Assembly: GCA_032622095.1 (NCBI GenBank)
Contig: CP136069.1
Location: forward strand, 64,030,819-64,094,818
Reading direction: 5' to 3'
DNA from: Siphonodentalium dalli
Taxonomy: Eukaryota > Mollusca > Scaphopoda > Gadilida > Siphonodentaliidae
DNA: 64,000 bases
The notes below the pieces were generated by a model that was not told where the DNA came from, did not search any database, and was given only the letters and a program-made list of their open reading frames with translations. Made by a program: the position numbers and the translations under genes. This document shows, in pieces, positions 1 to 10,154 of this stretch; the first letter of the stretch is position 1, and every line of letters starts with the position of its first letter.

Positions 1-165
1 TAACTTTTCAGGATTTAGTCGGAAATATGGCTTGTTGCCATTCATCGGAAAGCTCTCGGTGAGAGATTTCCGGTGAATGGCAACAAGCCATATTTCCGAC
101 TAAATCCTGAAAAGTTACCCATAATTCTGCTGTGGTTAAGGAGTCGATTATTTAGAGCATTACTG
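1..165. mobile_element. Palindromic MITE, family A, left-truncated by window edge
   Basis: Most of a family A palindrome. The left arm enters already inside the element. The centre lies near 60, and the right arm runs to the terminal ATTACTG, followed by TA. Family A is a near-perfect inverted repeat with arms of about 105 bp and a 3-nt centre, ends CAGTAATGCCC, and no coding capacity. It is recognised by comparison with the full copies at 19151-19362 and 35651-35863. Confidence 0.9.
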
Positions 166-205
166 TAGTTGTCGGTATCACAGAGCAGACGTTGTTAGTT
201 ATGTA

Positions 206-240
206 CAGTAATGCCCTATTAATCGACTGCTTAACCAACG
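206..240 (+). mobile_element. Family A fragment, left end only
   Basis: Starts TA then CAGTAATGCCC and matches the family A left end for about 35 bp, then loses similarity. It lies 40 bp right of another copy, so two elements inserted close together or one was rearranged. Confidence 0.75.
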
Positions 241-726
241 CAAACAACGCATATAGTTACATGAAATGTCATCGCATGCCTTATAGAATTTCACATCCAA
301 TTTGTTGATTTAAGTATGTTTTGGATCATGTAATAAATAAAATCTACAACTCGTCCCCATTTCATAGCGGAATTTACAAAATACATCGAGTATGTTAGGT
401 ATGGACGTCGCCAAAGGCTCAGGCCAGACCTAATTTACTGGACTCGTAGATCCTCTATATAACTGACAACAGAAGCAGGAGACTGTCTCCAGATACACAA
501 TGGGATGAATAGAAGTATATTTGGACATGATATACTTCAAAGGGATTTCAATTAACACCAAGATGGGACTTCTAAAAAGCATGAACTTTCTCATACTGGT
601 GCATACTGGTACATGTATATGAGAGAGAAGTTACTTTTCCCTAGAACCAAAATAGGTCCCTGCACCGCAGCCTTCCCCTCACGCTGATGAGGTGGAATTT
701 CTAGGGTCATGTGACATGTTCTTGTT
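241..726. other. Unannotated AT-rich sequence with one local repeat
   Basis: No gene seen. The only structure is the segment near 472-610, which recurs about 800 bp downstream. Confidence 0.5.
472..610 (+). repeat. Local direct repeat, copy 1
   Basis: Shares GGAGACTGTCTC, GATACACAA, GGATGAATAGAAGTATATTT and following words with 1278-1412 in the same orientation. Diverged duplication of unknown origin. Confidence 0.7.
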
Positions 727-730
727 TTTA

Positions 731-980
731 CCCTTTGATGACTGGAGCTTCCTCAATTTTTGCAAAAACCCTGTGCCAATGCATTTTCTTATATATGCGA
801 GTCGGCCATAGGGAGCCTCACATATATACTAGTAAGAGAATGCATTGGCCTAACAATATTAAACCCTGATCTTGTGAGCCAGTGCATTCTTATATATGCA
901 TAGGGCGCCTCGCATATATAAGAGAATGCACTGGCAAAGGGTCTTTAATGTGCACCAGCACACCTCCAGTCATGACAGGG
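731..980 (+). mobile_element. TTAA-type MITE, family C, decayed ends
   Basis: Contains the two family C hairpins: CCAATGCATTTTCTT pairing with AGAGAATGCATTGG, then CCAGTGCATTC pairing with GAATGCACTGG. The outer parts GACTGGAGCTTCC and CTCCAGTCATGA are also present. The terminal CCCTTT and CAGGGTTA are mutated, so the flanking TTAA is no longer intact. Confidence 0.85.
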
Positions 981-1277
981 TTATTATTAGTTTTGAACAA
1001 TTATGTCTAAAAAGGGAGTAGTGTTGTCAAATTAGTGTTTATTTTTGAGAAAAGTGTTTTGAAGCCTACTTTTTCAGAGGTGGCGTAATATAATGAGAAC
1101 CAACTTTGGACTCTATGTGTAATATATAATACAAAACTTTAAAAAAAAGTTCCCAGACCCCTGGATTTGAAAACTATAAGCTAGTCTCCTGACAGGCGCC
1201 ACATAAGAATTCTCGTCATTATTATCTATCTCGGTCACACTTTCATATCTGTATGCAGTTATTATTTCTAAAATCAG
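981..1277. other. No feature seen
   Basis: AT-rich sequence with short poly-A runs; no open frame or repeat structure supported. Confidence 0.5.
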
Positions 1278-1412
1278 TAGCAGGAGACTGTCTCGAGATA
1301 CACAACGGGATGAATAGAAGTATATTTGTACAGAATATACTTCAAAGACATTTCTATTAGCACTGAGATGCTACTCCTAAAAAGAGCGACATGACGGGAT
1401 GAACTTTTTCAT
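1278..1412 (+). repeat. Local direct repeat, copy 2
   Basis: Second copy of the 472-610 segment, with indels. Confidence 0.7.
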
Positions 1413-1624
1413 ACTTACGCGATCTTTGTGATCAGAAAGGACCATGGGAAGTGTCTGAGGGGGCACTGAAGATCAACGGAGTGACATGACGGCATGCCAG
1501 TTTGTGTAATTATTCATTCTCCGGATTATTCTAGCACATAAAGGGAGATAACTCTGAATCAAAGGATAGGGATGATGGTAAACACGGACGCTTTGTGACG
1601 TTCTAATGGGATAAACCTTCTTTG

Positions 1625-1690
1625 GGGGTAAATCTTATGTCTGAAGATTACCTGTTTGTGTGGGATCATTTGTCCTCGTTTATGGCATCT
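1625..1690 (+). repeat. Short direct repeat pair with 2195-2265
   Basis: Shares ATGTCTGAAGATTAC, TTGTTTGTGT and ATTTGTCC words with 2195-2265. The left flank of a family A copy lies immediately after it. Confidence 0.6.
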
Positions 1691-1691
1691 A

Positions 1692-1884
1692 CAGTAATGC
1701 CCTAAATAATACTTAACCACAGCAGAATTATGGGGAACTTTTCAGGATTTAGTTGGAAACATGGCTTGTTGCCATTCATCGGAAAGCTCTCAGTGAGAGC
1801 TTTCCGGTGAATGGCAACAAGCCATATTTTGACTAAATCCTGAAAAGTTACCCATCATTCTGCTATATTTAAGGAGTCAATTAT
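1692..1884. mobile_element. Family A palindrome, right end missing
   Basis: The left end follows TA. The centre is near 1800 and the right arm stops at GGAGTCAATTAT, where family G sequence begins. The outermost ~20 bp on the right are lost. Confidence 0.9.
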
Positions 1885-1885
1885 G

Positions 1886-1930
1886 GGATTGGGATAACTA
1901 CTCATCAATGATGCTTTATTATAGAAAGGG
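1886..1930 (+). mobile_element. Family G 3' end fragment
   Basis: Carries GGATAACTACTCATCAATGA and ends AGAAAGGG before TTAA, matching the right end of the full family G copy at 49587-49805. The join to the family A copy is at the position where A inserts in G elsewhere. Confidence 0.7.
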
Positions 1931-2301
1931 TTAAAGTTTTACTAAACTTAAAGATAAGGTCTTTTTTACCAAGATAAAACTGTGAAACTTTTATAAAATT
2001 AGATTTTATGACACGTTACAATTACTTTAGTATCTCAGAAACAAACATAGAAGAGTTATGTCATGCACAAATACAACTTTATAAAAGAAGAAATAAACGA
2101 TCTTCAAATGAAAACCACACATGAATCACTGCCAAGAGTGGTCTAAGAACAGTATTAACATTTGTTGTCCTCACATGGACACTTGGTGTGATAAATCTTC
2201 TGTGGTGGTGATCTGATGTCTGAAGATTACTTGTTTGTGTACATGTGTTCATTTGTCCTTGTTTATAGCATTGATCTATCTTTGACTGATTTACTCAAGG
2301 T
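1931..2301. other. Mostly unannotated; repeat at 2195-2265
   Basis: No gene is seen. 2195-2265 is the partner of the repeat at 1625-1690. The rest is AT-rich with no structure recognised. Confidence 0.5.
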
Positions 2302-2553
2302 AAACCTTTCATGAGGTTCATGACAGGAGCTGCGCTGGTGCAGCATTAAAGATCATGTGCCAGTGCATTATCTTATATATGTGAGTCACCCATAGGGAGC
2401 GTCCCATATATAAGAGAATGGTATGGCTGACAATTTCAAGCTATATATAATGTTAGGCCAATGAATTTTCTTATATATGTGAAGCTCCCTATAGGAGACT
2501 CACTTATATAAGAGAATGCATTGGAACAGGTTTTTCGCAAAATTTCAAGGGTT
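2302..2553 (-). mobile_element. TTAA-type MITE, family C, right end lost
   Basis: Reverse-oriented family C with the GGAGCTGCGCTGGTGCAG end on the left, both hairpins, and CAGGTTTTTCGCAAAATTTC on the right. The final GGAAGCTCC and CATGAAAGGG are missing. Confidence 0.85.
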
Positions 2554-2554
2554 A

Positions 2555-3110
2555 TAATACACTCCTGATGGTGAACCTCTATGCCAAATTTCATTCAAAT
2601 CCGATAACGCATGGTTGAGAGCAATATTCACCAAGCCGGACAGACAAATTACAAATATTTCCAGATAATAAAGGAAGCTAACACTAGAAAGAAAAATGAA
2701 AACAATGTCATATAGCTCTATATTGAAAGCACTCCTTATTGTGAACCTCTGTACCAAATTTCATTCAAATCTGATAACGCATGGTTGAGATTGATATTCA
2801 CCAAGCTGGATGGACAAAATACAATTATTTCCAGATAACAAAGGTACGTAGCTAACACTAGAATGAAAAATTAAAACAATATCATATAGCTCTATATTGA
2901 ACCTCCCTACCAAATTTCATTCATATCCGATAAACAATTGCTGAGATATCTACATTGTCGAACAGAAACCAGTATTTCCAGATAATAAAGAAGGATAACT
3001 CTAGAATGGAATGTCACTGGGCCCTCTTTTCAAGCCGTCTCAATGTCGAAACTCGATACCAAATATTATTCAGATCCGATAACCCATAACTGATAAAAAC
3101 CATTTCGAAA
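2555..3110 (+). repeat. Tandem repeat, ~170-bp period, about 3 units
   Basis: The words GTGAACCTCT, CCAAATTTCATTC and ATTTCCAGATAA recur at steps of about 170 and 157 bp (2571, 2741, ~2898). The text resembles the ~174-bp array at 54780-55850, so both come from one diverged repeat superfamily. Confidence 0.8.
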
Positions 3111-3538
3111 CAAAGTCTTTAGTGCATGGGTTAACCAAGAAAAGTAAGTTTTTAGTTCATTTTTTTATTTTCCTTTTATAAGGGACAGCTTGGTATCTAT
3201 CTAAATATCTAAATATACATGTCACTTTAAAATATGCACTGTAAAAACCTGCGTCATGAAAGATTAGCTTTAATGTCACAGGAAATAGTTTGCTTTCCGT
3301 GACCTATCACTTACGCTATTAGTCACGATTTCTCCACAAAATTTCATTCACACTACAAAGTGTAGCATATTGGCTTACATAAAATTATTTAATAACACCT
3401 CATAACATTCATTTCTCAACTTTCATGTTGGTTAACTGGAAAATAGCATGCAAAAATGAACAAACTATTCTAAATAATAAATTCCTATAAGTGGTGACTG
3501 GATGATTGTAAATGTGAACTAATAAGCGTAACAACAAA
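3111..3538. other. No feature seen
   Basis: AT-rich, with no open frame, repeat or motif supported. Confidence 0.5.
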
Positions 3539-3753
3539 CAGTAATGCCCTATTAAATATTCGACTCCTTAACCACAGCAGAATTATGGGTAATTTTTCAC
3601 GATTTAGTCGGAAATATGGCTTGTTGCCATTCATCGAAAGCTCTCAGTGAGAACTTTCCAATGAATGGCAACAAGCCATATTTCCGACTAAATCCTGAAA
3701 AGTTACCCATAATTCTGCTCTGGTTAAGGAGTCGATTATTTAGGGCATTACTG
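3539..3753. mobile_element. Family A palindrome, full length
   Basis: 215 bp, ends CAGTAATGCCC and GGGCATTACTG, near-perfect inverted repeat. The right flank is TA; the left flank is AA, probably a mutated TA. Confidence 0.92.
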
Positions 3754-3779
3754 TAACATTTTATGGACAAGCCTCAAAA

Positions 3780-4477
3780 TATGGTGCTGGAGATTTGCAA
3801 AATGATCGACGTCCCCAGAGGGTGAATGTAGTGATGCTACCCCACACAGCGGGTTAGCATCACCAAATTCATCCTCTGGGGGACCTATTCTGCATGGTTT
3901 TATCTGCCAAGGGAGACCTAGACTCAGATTTAAGTTCCCAGATGGTGATTTGCATGTGCACCCATTGGGCACCTCGATTATGAATTGTTTCATCTGCCAA
4001 TATGGAGAAACAAAATTAAATAAGATAAAGAAACTTTACAAGGAAGAAGCTAAAAACTTGTTAATCTATTTATATATATTTTGGAACTTCTGTCCGTCTG
4101 TGTGTGTGTATTGTATGTGTGATATCGACTTGAAAACTGCTTGACCGATCCGACTCAAATTTGGTATGTAGGCCTACTTTGATCCCGGGAACAATATGGA
4201 CTGGTCCAGTTTCACGTGCAACCATGTCCTTGACCTTGACCTCGCTCATGTACGCTCATATAGGCATGTTTCTGGACCGATCGAACAATAGCCTGGACGA
4301 AGTCAGGCACATCAGCTAGTTTGATAATAAAAATACTTTCCAGAAAAGATGAGGCCTATTAAAGCAGAATGAGGTCCCCAGAAGGAGAATTTAATGATGC
4401 TAGCCCATTCTGTGGGATAGCATCACTAAATTCACCCTATGTGGAGGGACCTCATTCTGCAAATGTCCAGCACCATA
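3780..4477. mobile_element. Family B composite MITE split by a Helitron
   Basis: Both ends carry ATGGTGCTGGA and its complement, followed by TTTGCA and the family B terminal palindrome built on GTCCCCAGAGGGTGAAT. The middle has the family B internal text (CCCATTGGGCACCT, TCTGCCAATATGGAG). Without the nested 4065-4319 insertion it measures about 443 bp, the same as other family B copies. Its outermost inverted repeat differs from the AGTGTGTCTGTC type of the other copies, so it is a distinct subfamily. Confidence 0.85.
4065..4319 (+). mobile_element. Non-autonomous Helitron, 255 bp
   Basis: Starts TC, ends CTAG, and sits exactly between host A (4064) and T (4320). An 18-nt hairpin (4291-4308, stem GCCT/AGGC plus GAC/GTC) lies 7 bp before the CTAG. 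The uninterrupted host word CTTGTTAATTTGATAATA occurs twice near 51530 and 51590, proving the insertion point without target duplication. These are the defining features of Helitron ends. No coding capacity. Confidence 0.88.
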
Positions 4478-4493
4478 GTTATGGCCTGATGGT

Positions 4494-5401
4494 CAAAGGC
4501 GGACTGGCCGATCGGGAGACCGGGAAATTTCCCGATGGGCCGGAGGCTGGAAAAATTCTGATTCCACGTGATTTTCTATCAAGCGAGAATCCGAGGGTTT
4601 TTTTTACGGTTTGGGGGGGGTATATGTGGTTGGGCCGCCCAACCACAACTTGGGCCGCAAATGAAACCGACGTGGGCCGCCACATGTGTTGTTTAACCAG
4701 CCGTGTATCCAATAAGATGGTACTCTTCTCACATAAATTCATGAGGGCAGAGGCGGACTGCATGGCCGATCGGGAGACCGGGAAAATTCCGGACGTGGGC
4801 CGCCACATGTGTGTTTAACCAGCCGAACTGGCTAATCGTAATTTTGACATTAAATGAACTTGTCGGCATCATATAACACCACGTAAACACCCCATTAATC
4901 TCGAGATTTTAACGGTAACTCCCAGCTGTAAATCCCAAAATTTCTTACGCACCCCTCCCCCAATTGAAATTTACAAGAAAATAGGAACGCTTCAGTTGAT
5001 GCCAGTCTAGTTTATCGGATTCGAGATTTTCTTGTATAGTTTTCAAAATGTTCTCACCCCGGGCCGAACAACCATGAACAGCCCGGTGTGTCCTGGTCTC
5101 TTGTCCGTAGCCGTGTGCATTTGTCTGGAGTTAGGCCGCTAGATGTTAGATTTTATGCAATTTTTCAGGTAAAAATATCTGAATGGTCTCATACCGGGAA
5201 TATATAGAACCATGGTTTATGAATATATATGATATTAGACCCGAGGTGCAAATGGAATTATGCAAAAACATGTATTTGGTCTGCATCTGATTCAAGGGGG
5301 GGGGGGGGTGCAAATGGATTTATGCAAAAATATGTACTTGGTCTGATTCTGATTCAAAGGGGGGGGGGGGTGCAGTTGGAATTTTCCAAGGTGGACTGTG
5401 G

Positions 5402-5442
<41 letters not shown>

Positions 5443-5502
5443 ACAGATGGGCCGGTATTATATTAATTTCCCGGGCCGGGTTCTTGGCCCAGTCCGCCTC
5501 TG
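4494..5502. mobile_element. Non-autonomous hAT-type element, 1009 bp
   Basis: Terminal inverted repeats CAAAGGCGGACTGG on the left and the complement of CAGAGGCGGACTGG on the right. They are flanked by a perfect 8-bp target duplication CTGATGGT (4486-4493 and 5503-5510). An 8-bp duplication with CAGRGG-like ends fits the hAT superfamily. The interior is much richer in G and C than its surroundings. A second copy of the left end begins near 4749 and the GTGGGCCGCCACATGTG block occurs at about 4672 and 4796, so part of the left half is duplicated. No transposase is encoded. Confidence 0.88.
5229..5440 (+). repeat. ~63-bp repeat with poly-G runs, then a ~40-nt C run
   Basis: Three units of GGTGCAAATGGAATTATGC-like text separated by G runs of 11-13. 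They end at a run of about 40 C from 5402. Lies inside the hAT element. A related copy with the same GTTGGAAATTCCAAGGTGGA words is at 30005-30130. Confidence 0.75.
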
Positions 5503-5510
5503 CTGATGGT

Positions 5511-6414
5511 GTATCTCTTCCCAGCAAGTTTTATATAGATTCCAGGGTATAAAATAATGACTATGAATAGAGGATACCAGTGTCCAGAAATTGCCAGAAA
5601 AGCTTGTTGTTGTAATTGAGGCCCGGAAGAGATAAACAATTTGAGATTTGGTCAGTTCATTGTTTCAATGATTCCCATCTCATCAATTAAGCGCCGAAAT
5701 CAGTTATAGATATAGACGATATATATAATATATAGATAGTACATCTGAAAAAACAAATTACACCACGAGTGAGATTTTTGGTCTACCATACGAGCCATGG
5801 CGAACTGACCAAATCCCCCCGAAGTGAATGTTTTAAATGACATATATAGTCTCAAGGTCAGTGGCGGATAAGAATAGCATGAATGAATTATTAATAATGA
5901 CACGGTGCCCCAATAATCAATAAAATATCAAAATCTCCCAACAGATGGAGAAAATTATCGCCACTCATGCACAAAGCATCCCTCCCCAGGGACTGTCTGT
6001 CTATAGTTACTTATGTGAGGCTTGAAACTTGTCTGATTGTCAGCGACCTATGGGGTCTATATTAATATTGAGAGTGTATGGTTAACATTCATTTTTTCTA
6101 GTAACTACATGTATATAGCTGGCTCAAGCCTAATTAGAGAATACAGAAATGATTATTTAAAAGTAAGAATTAAAACGCGGATATAATTCTCTGATGTTCT
6201 GTATTTTGAACTATTTTCATTCTGATTCAATGAATTGTAATTATTACATAGCCGGACAATGTGACTTCCAAGAGAATAATTCTCAAATAAATTTTATGTT
6301 GGTTTTTAATAAGTTGATCAGGCAGACATTACAAATCCCATGTCATATTCTTGCAACAGTAAAATTTGTCTACAAAAATCATAAATTGAATACCTATGAT
6401 GCCTATTATTACAA
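5511..6414. other. No gene supported
   Basis: AT-rich sequence right of the hAT insertion. Frames such as the one at 6194-6421 show no domain, start context or neighbour to support them. Confidence 0.5.
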
Positions 6415-7285
6415 TGAATGACTATATACACAAAAAGCACTGTTACATGTGTAAAGTCAACTAGAAAAACACGAAACAACACAATTAAGCTTCCAAAGTT
6501 TTAGTGCTTGTGTAGTTACAAACTAAAAACCAGGTGCTCGGTTGAAAATGAAGGGCCCGCGCGTTTCTATGCAGTCCTCTAATGTGACACCGTGACAGGC
6601 CTTGCACGTATATCCTCTCTGGAGGGGTCCGATAGGCTGAAACGCCAAACTGAATCGCCAATCTGATCTTCCATGGTGACCCATGTTCGGATTTTTTTTT
6701 TAAATTAGAAACTTTTCATGAAAGTATTGAAAGCTCCCAAGAATACATGGCATTAAGAGTATATATAAATTATCCAATTAGAGAAGTTTCCAGTTACAAG
6801 AGCAACAAGCAAAATATATTTTAATGTATTTTTTTTTTGCTTTGCTCTGTTAAAAAAAAATAGGCTTGGAGCCCTGAATATATCTCTTATAATATTGTTT
6901 TGAATTCACCACAGGAAGATAAAATCCGCTAGGTATTCTGTAGTTCAGCAGTTAGAATTAAAATCCAGATATATTCACACAAAATAAATTTTAAATCCCT
7001 CAGAGGACTAATACAGATTATCTCAAAAAGAAAAGCACTGTTGTATGTGTAAAGTGTAAAAATGGTTAAAATGAAATGTAACCATTATGTGACATATAAA
7101 CTAGATGATTAGATAATAGAACGGAATATATGAAAGAATGATTTCAATTTAATAATCACATACATAAGACAGTGCCGTTCTGGCTGCTTTTCTCATTACA
7201 AACATGTTATTTTATACACTAGAATGTAATAGGATGTAAAATAAGTTTTATAAAAATTGGTCTGGAGCCCTGAATACAACTTTAA

Positions 7286-7539
7286 CCCTTTATTTATTAA
7301 ATGAATTCTCCTGCCAAGTTATAAAAGTATACACTGTAATGGTCTATTATTTATCGGAGGGATGTTCAGGTAATAAAAGCAGACAACAAATAATAGAAAG
7401 TGCAGAAGGAAACCTTTTATTGGTGGAAAATGTTCAGATAATAAGTTCAACAAACAAGCTATGGTCGTTTGTTGAACTTATCTTCTGATCATTTCATAAG
7501 AGATAACTACTCATCAAAGAGTATTTAGTATAGAAAGGA
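7286..7539 (+). mobile_element. Family G MITE (TTAA type)
   Basis: TTAA followed by CCCTTTATTTATTAAATG on the left. On the right, GTATTTAGTATAGAAAGGA with a mutated TTGA follows. The body matches 49587-49805. An internal inverted pair GTTCAACAAAC / GTTTGTTGAAC is specific to this copy. Confidence 0.8.
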
Positions 7540-7544
7540 TTGAA

Positions 7545-7732
7545 GGGAGACTAAATCTGGCCATTTATGGGACCATCTCCTTTAATACTCATCATCTATC
7601 ATTCATAGAGCACATGAGTGTATTTTACACTAACCCATCGCTCAAATTCATTCATTTGTTGCATATATTCTGTTGAGTATAAAAGGAGATGGTCCCATAA
7701 ATGGCCGACTTTTAATAGTATACAGTCCCCCT
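7545..7732. mobile_element. Family F inverted-repeat MITE
   Basis: The ends are inverted repeats containing GGCCATTTATGGGACCATCT and its complement. The middle is ATTCATTTGTTGCATATATT. About 190 bp. Related copies are at 21963-22190, 38515-38705, 52383-52475 and 62225-62425. Confidence 0.85.
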
Positions 7733-7990
7733 TTAATAATGTAAGTAATAGTGTATCGAACTCACCAAAATAAGATAAAATCCAGTAAGTATTCTGTAAA
7801 CACAAGTTCAAAGATTAGAATTAAAATCCAGATATATTCGCACACAAAATTAAAAATCCGTGGAACTAATACAGATTATCTCAATAACGACTCACAAAGA
7901 AAGCACTGTTGCATGTGGAAAGTCAACTAGAAACACTCGACAGAACACCAGACTTCCAACGTTTTAATTCTTGCCGTTACAAAGCCCTGA

Positions 7991-8606
7991 ATGCTCTGCA
8001 TTAGCCTTCACACTGCTTTAAACGCGCAGCACAAACAGTAATGAATATATTTCTTTGACAGTAAAATCAATGTTCGTTGACCGACTCTGTTGAACAGAAT
8101 GAGATAGCTTGCTAAATTACTGGCGAAGTGCTGCAAGCACAGAATAAACAGACACCGACTGCAGGGAGCAATGGGACAGCGAGGTCGGTCACAGGCACAG
8201 TCGTGCATGTGATGGTGACATCGAATGGACAACGAACACAAGCCAACGACACAGTTTAATATAATGACTTGTCGAGTAATTCGCTCATCATTGCATTGAA
8301 TATGTAAGGTAACGGCATATCGTTAAAGCCACTGACATTTAAACCAGTGAAGCAGTCCTATAGCAATTACATAGGCAAAGTGACAAGATAATAGCATAAA
8401 CTATAATAGCCAAATTTAAGCTATTGTGTAAGTCTGAAATGCAGAACGATAATGTATAACTACTAGAAAATATTTTAAAGCTCAAGTGTCAAATTTAAAG
8501 TGACACACTTCTTTTATATTTTGGTCATTCATTTTCTAACTTAACTGATAACATTTTCAGATATGAGCAGGTAAGTCAGTCTAAAAATAATCATACAGTA
8601 CAATTA
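7991..8606. other. No feature seen
   Basis: Nothing recognised; slightly higher GC near 8100-8240 without a supported frame. Confidence 0.45.
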
Positions 8607-8737
8607 CAGTAATGCCCTAAGTAATCGACCCCGAGAGCTTTCCGATGAATGGCAACAAGCCATATTTCCGACTAAATCCTGAAAAGTTACCAATAATTCT
8701 GCTGTGGTTAAGGGGTCGATTACTTATGGCATTACTG
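8607..8737. mobile_element. Family A palindrome with left arm deleted
   Basis: Flanked by TA on both sides. The first ~25 bp of the left arm join directly to the centre (GAGAGCTTTCC), and the right arm is complete. The deletion removes one arm up to the axis. Confidence 0.9.
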
Positions 8738-9410
8738 TACATCTCCCCAAACTCCATGCAGCGCCCTCTATGTTATCACTGCGATAGATCACTGCCAGGA
8801 GGATGGTACTTTGCAGACCGATATATCTATTTGTACGTATCGTTGGAACTATATTCAGTCACATATTATCTTATTTTGACCACCAAAAGTTTGAAATAAT
8901 GGTAATTATTTCGGCATTGATAAGAACAATATCAACTGAGCCAAACAAACAATTTTAATCCTAAAATATAAGAACTAAGATCATGTCAGAAAACCTTGTG
9001 GTAGTGGTATCTCAGCGGAGCGATGACAGATAACACTGCCTGGAGTTTGACATCTCCCCTCAAACTCCATGCAGGGTTATCTCCCTTGATGACTCGATAA
9101 GACAGCTGCCAACGGTCACATTTTACCCACATTTTGTGGACTTCTGCGATATTTAATATATAAGCAAACAGATCGAGCCACACGTTGCCCTGATCAAGAA
9201 CACAAATTATCTAACAAAGTTTGTGTAATTTAGTTCATGAAGTTTGGAAAGTCCCACTAGAACCAAAGAGCTATTTCACACAATGTGGTGGTTTGGTTTG
9301 CTGAGTGGTATCCAAAAATCGTCAACAAGACCTACCACTTAAAATCTCCATTCTGTCAAGTGACAGAGTCAGAAAGGAAGTATGACTGGTGCGCTCTTAG
9401 TATATACTCT
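8738..9410. other. No gene; short direct repeat
   Basis: The word pair CATCTCCCC and AACTCCATGCAG occurs at 8741-8762 and about 9050-9074. Otherwise nothing recognised. Confidence 0.45.
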
Positions 9411-9656
9411 CCAAGCCTTGATATAGGGTGTCTGTCATTTGCAGAATGAGGTCCCCAGAGGGTGAATTTAGTGATGCTACCCCGCATAGTGGGCTAGCAT
9501 CACCAAATTCACCCTCTGTGGACCTCATTCTTAGCAGAATGAGGTTCCCAGAGGGTGAATTTGGTGATGCTAGCCCACTATGCGGGGCAGCATCACTAAA
9601 TTCACCCTCTGGGAACCTCATTCTGCAAATGACAGACACACTATTTCAAGGCTTGG
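9411..9656. mobile_element. Family B, internal-deletion form
   Basis: Two ~90-bp terminal palindromes lie back to back with the usual middle absent. The outer inverted repeats are long: CCAAGCCTTGATATAGGGTG on the left and the complement of CCAAGCCTTGAAATAGTGTG on the right. This copy gives the fullest view of the family B outer end. Confidence 0.88.
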
Positions 9657-9783
9657 TACTCTCCTCTGTTCCCCTCTTGGGTGGTACCAGCTGAGGATAT
9701 AATTATATAGGCTAAGTGACAAGATAATAGCATCAGTTATAATCCCGAAATTCAAGCTGCAGAACTATTTTTTTTTAACCACT

Positions 9784-9921
9784 TAAGAAATGGATGTTGA
9801 ATTGCTTGCATTCCATAGAGTTGGTTTGACATTTTGTGTGGAACGCTAATACATAAAAATGTCAGGCCAACTTGCATCCATACTCTATGAAATGCAACAA
9901 AATCAACATCCATTACTTATA
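9784..9921. repeat. Imperfect inverted repeat, ~50-60-bp arms
   Basis: Arm words AATGGATGTTGA, TTGCATTCCATAGAGT and TGACATTTT are matched in reverse by AAAATGTCA, ACTCTATGAAATGCAA and TCAACATCCATT. The loop is about 20 nt. Possible single MITE copy; family unknown. Confidence 0.7.
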
Positions 9922-10154
9922 TTTACACTAACTGAGTCATCTGACAGATTAGAAGAGCATTTAAGCACCCATTTCCAACATTATTCTTGTGACTTGATGC
10001 AAGTTGCGTCTACACAAAAATGGATGCAAGTTGGGGTCAGCGAGTGACATCATGTAACGTAATTTCTACCAACCAACATCCTGCATTCATGTTCCATAAC
10101 GCGAATGCATATGTGAGTGTAAATATTGGAAAAGAATGCTCAAGTGCTCAATTT

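Larger units (their letters stand above)
6415..7990 (+). repeat. Diverged triplication, copies near 6420, 6915 and 7765
   Basis: Segments 6420-6540, 6915-7060 and 7765-7990 share words such as TTAGAATTAAAATCCAGATA, ACTAATACAGATTATCTCA and AAAGCACTGTT. The third is interrupted from the second by family G and F elements. Confidence 0.65.

Noticed and set aside
4369-4818. 149-codon frame
   Set aside because: It crosses the family B palindrome, the target duplication and the hAT left end; no protein could predate these joints.
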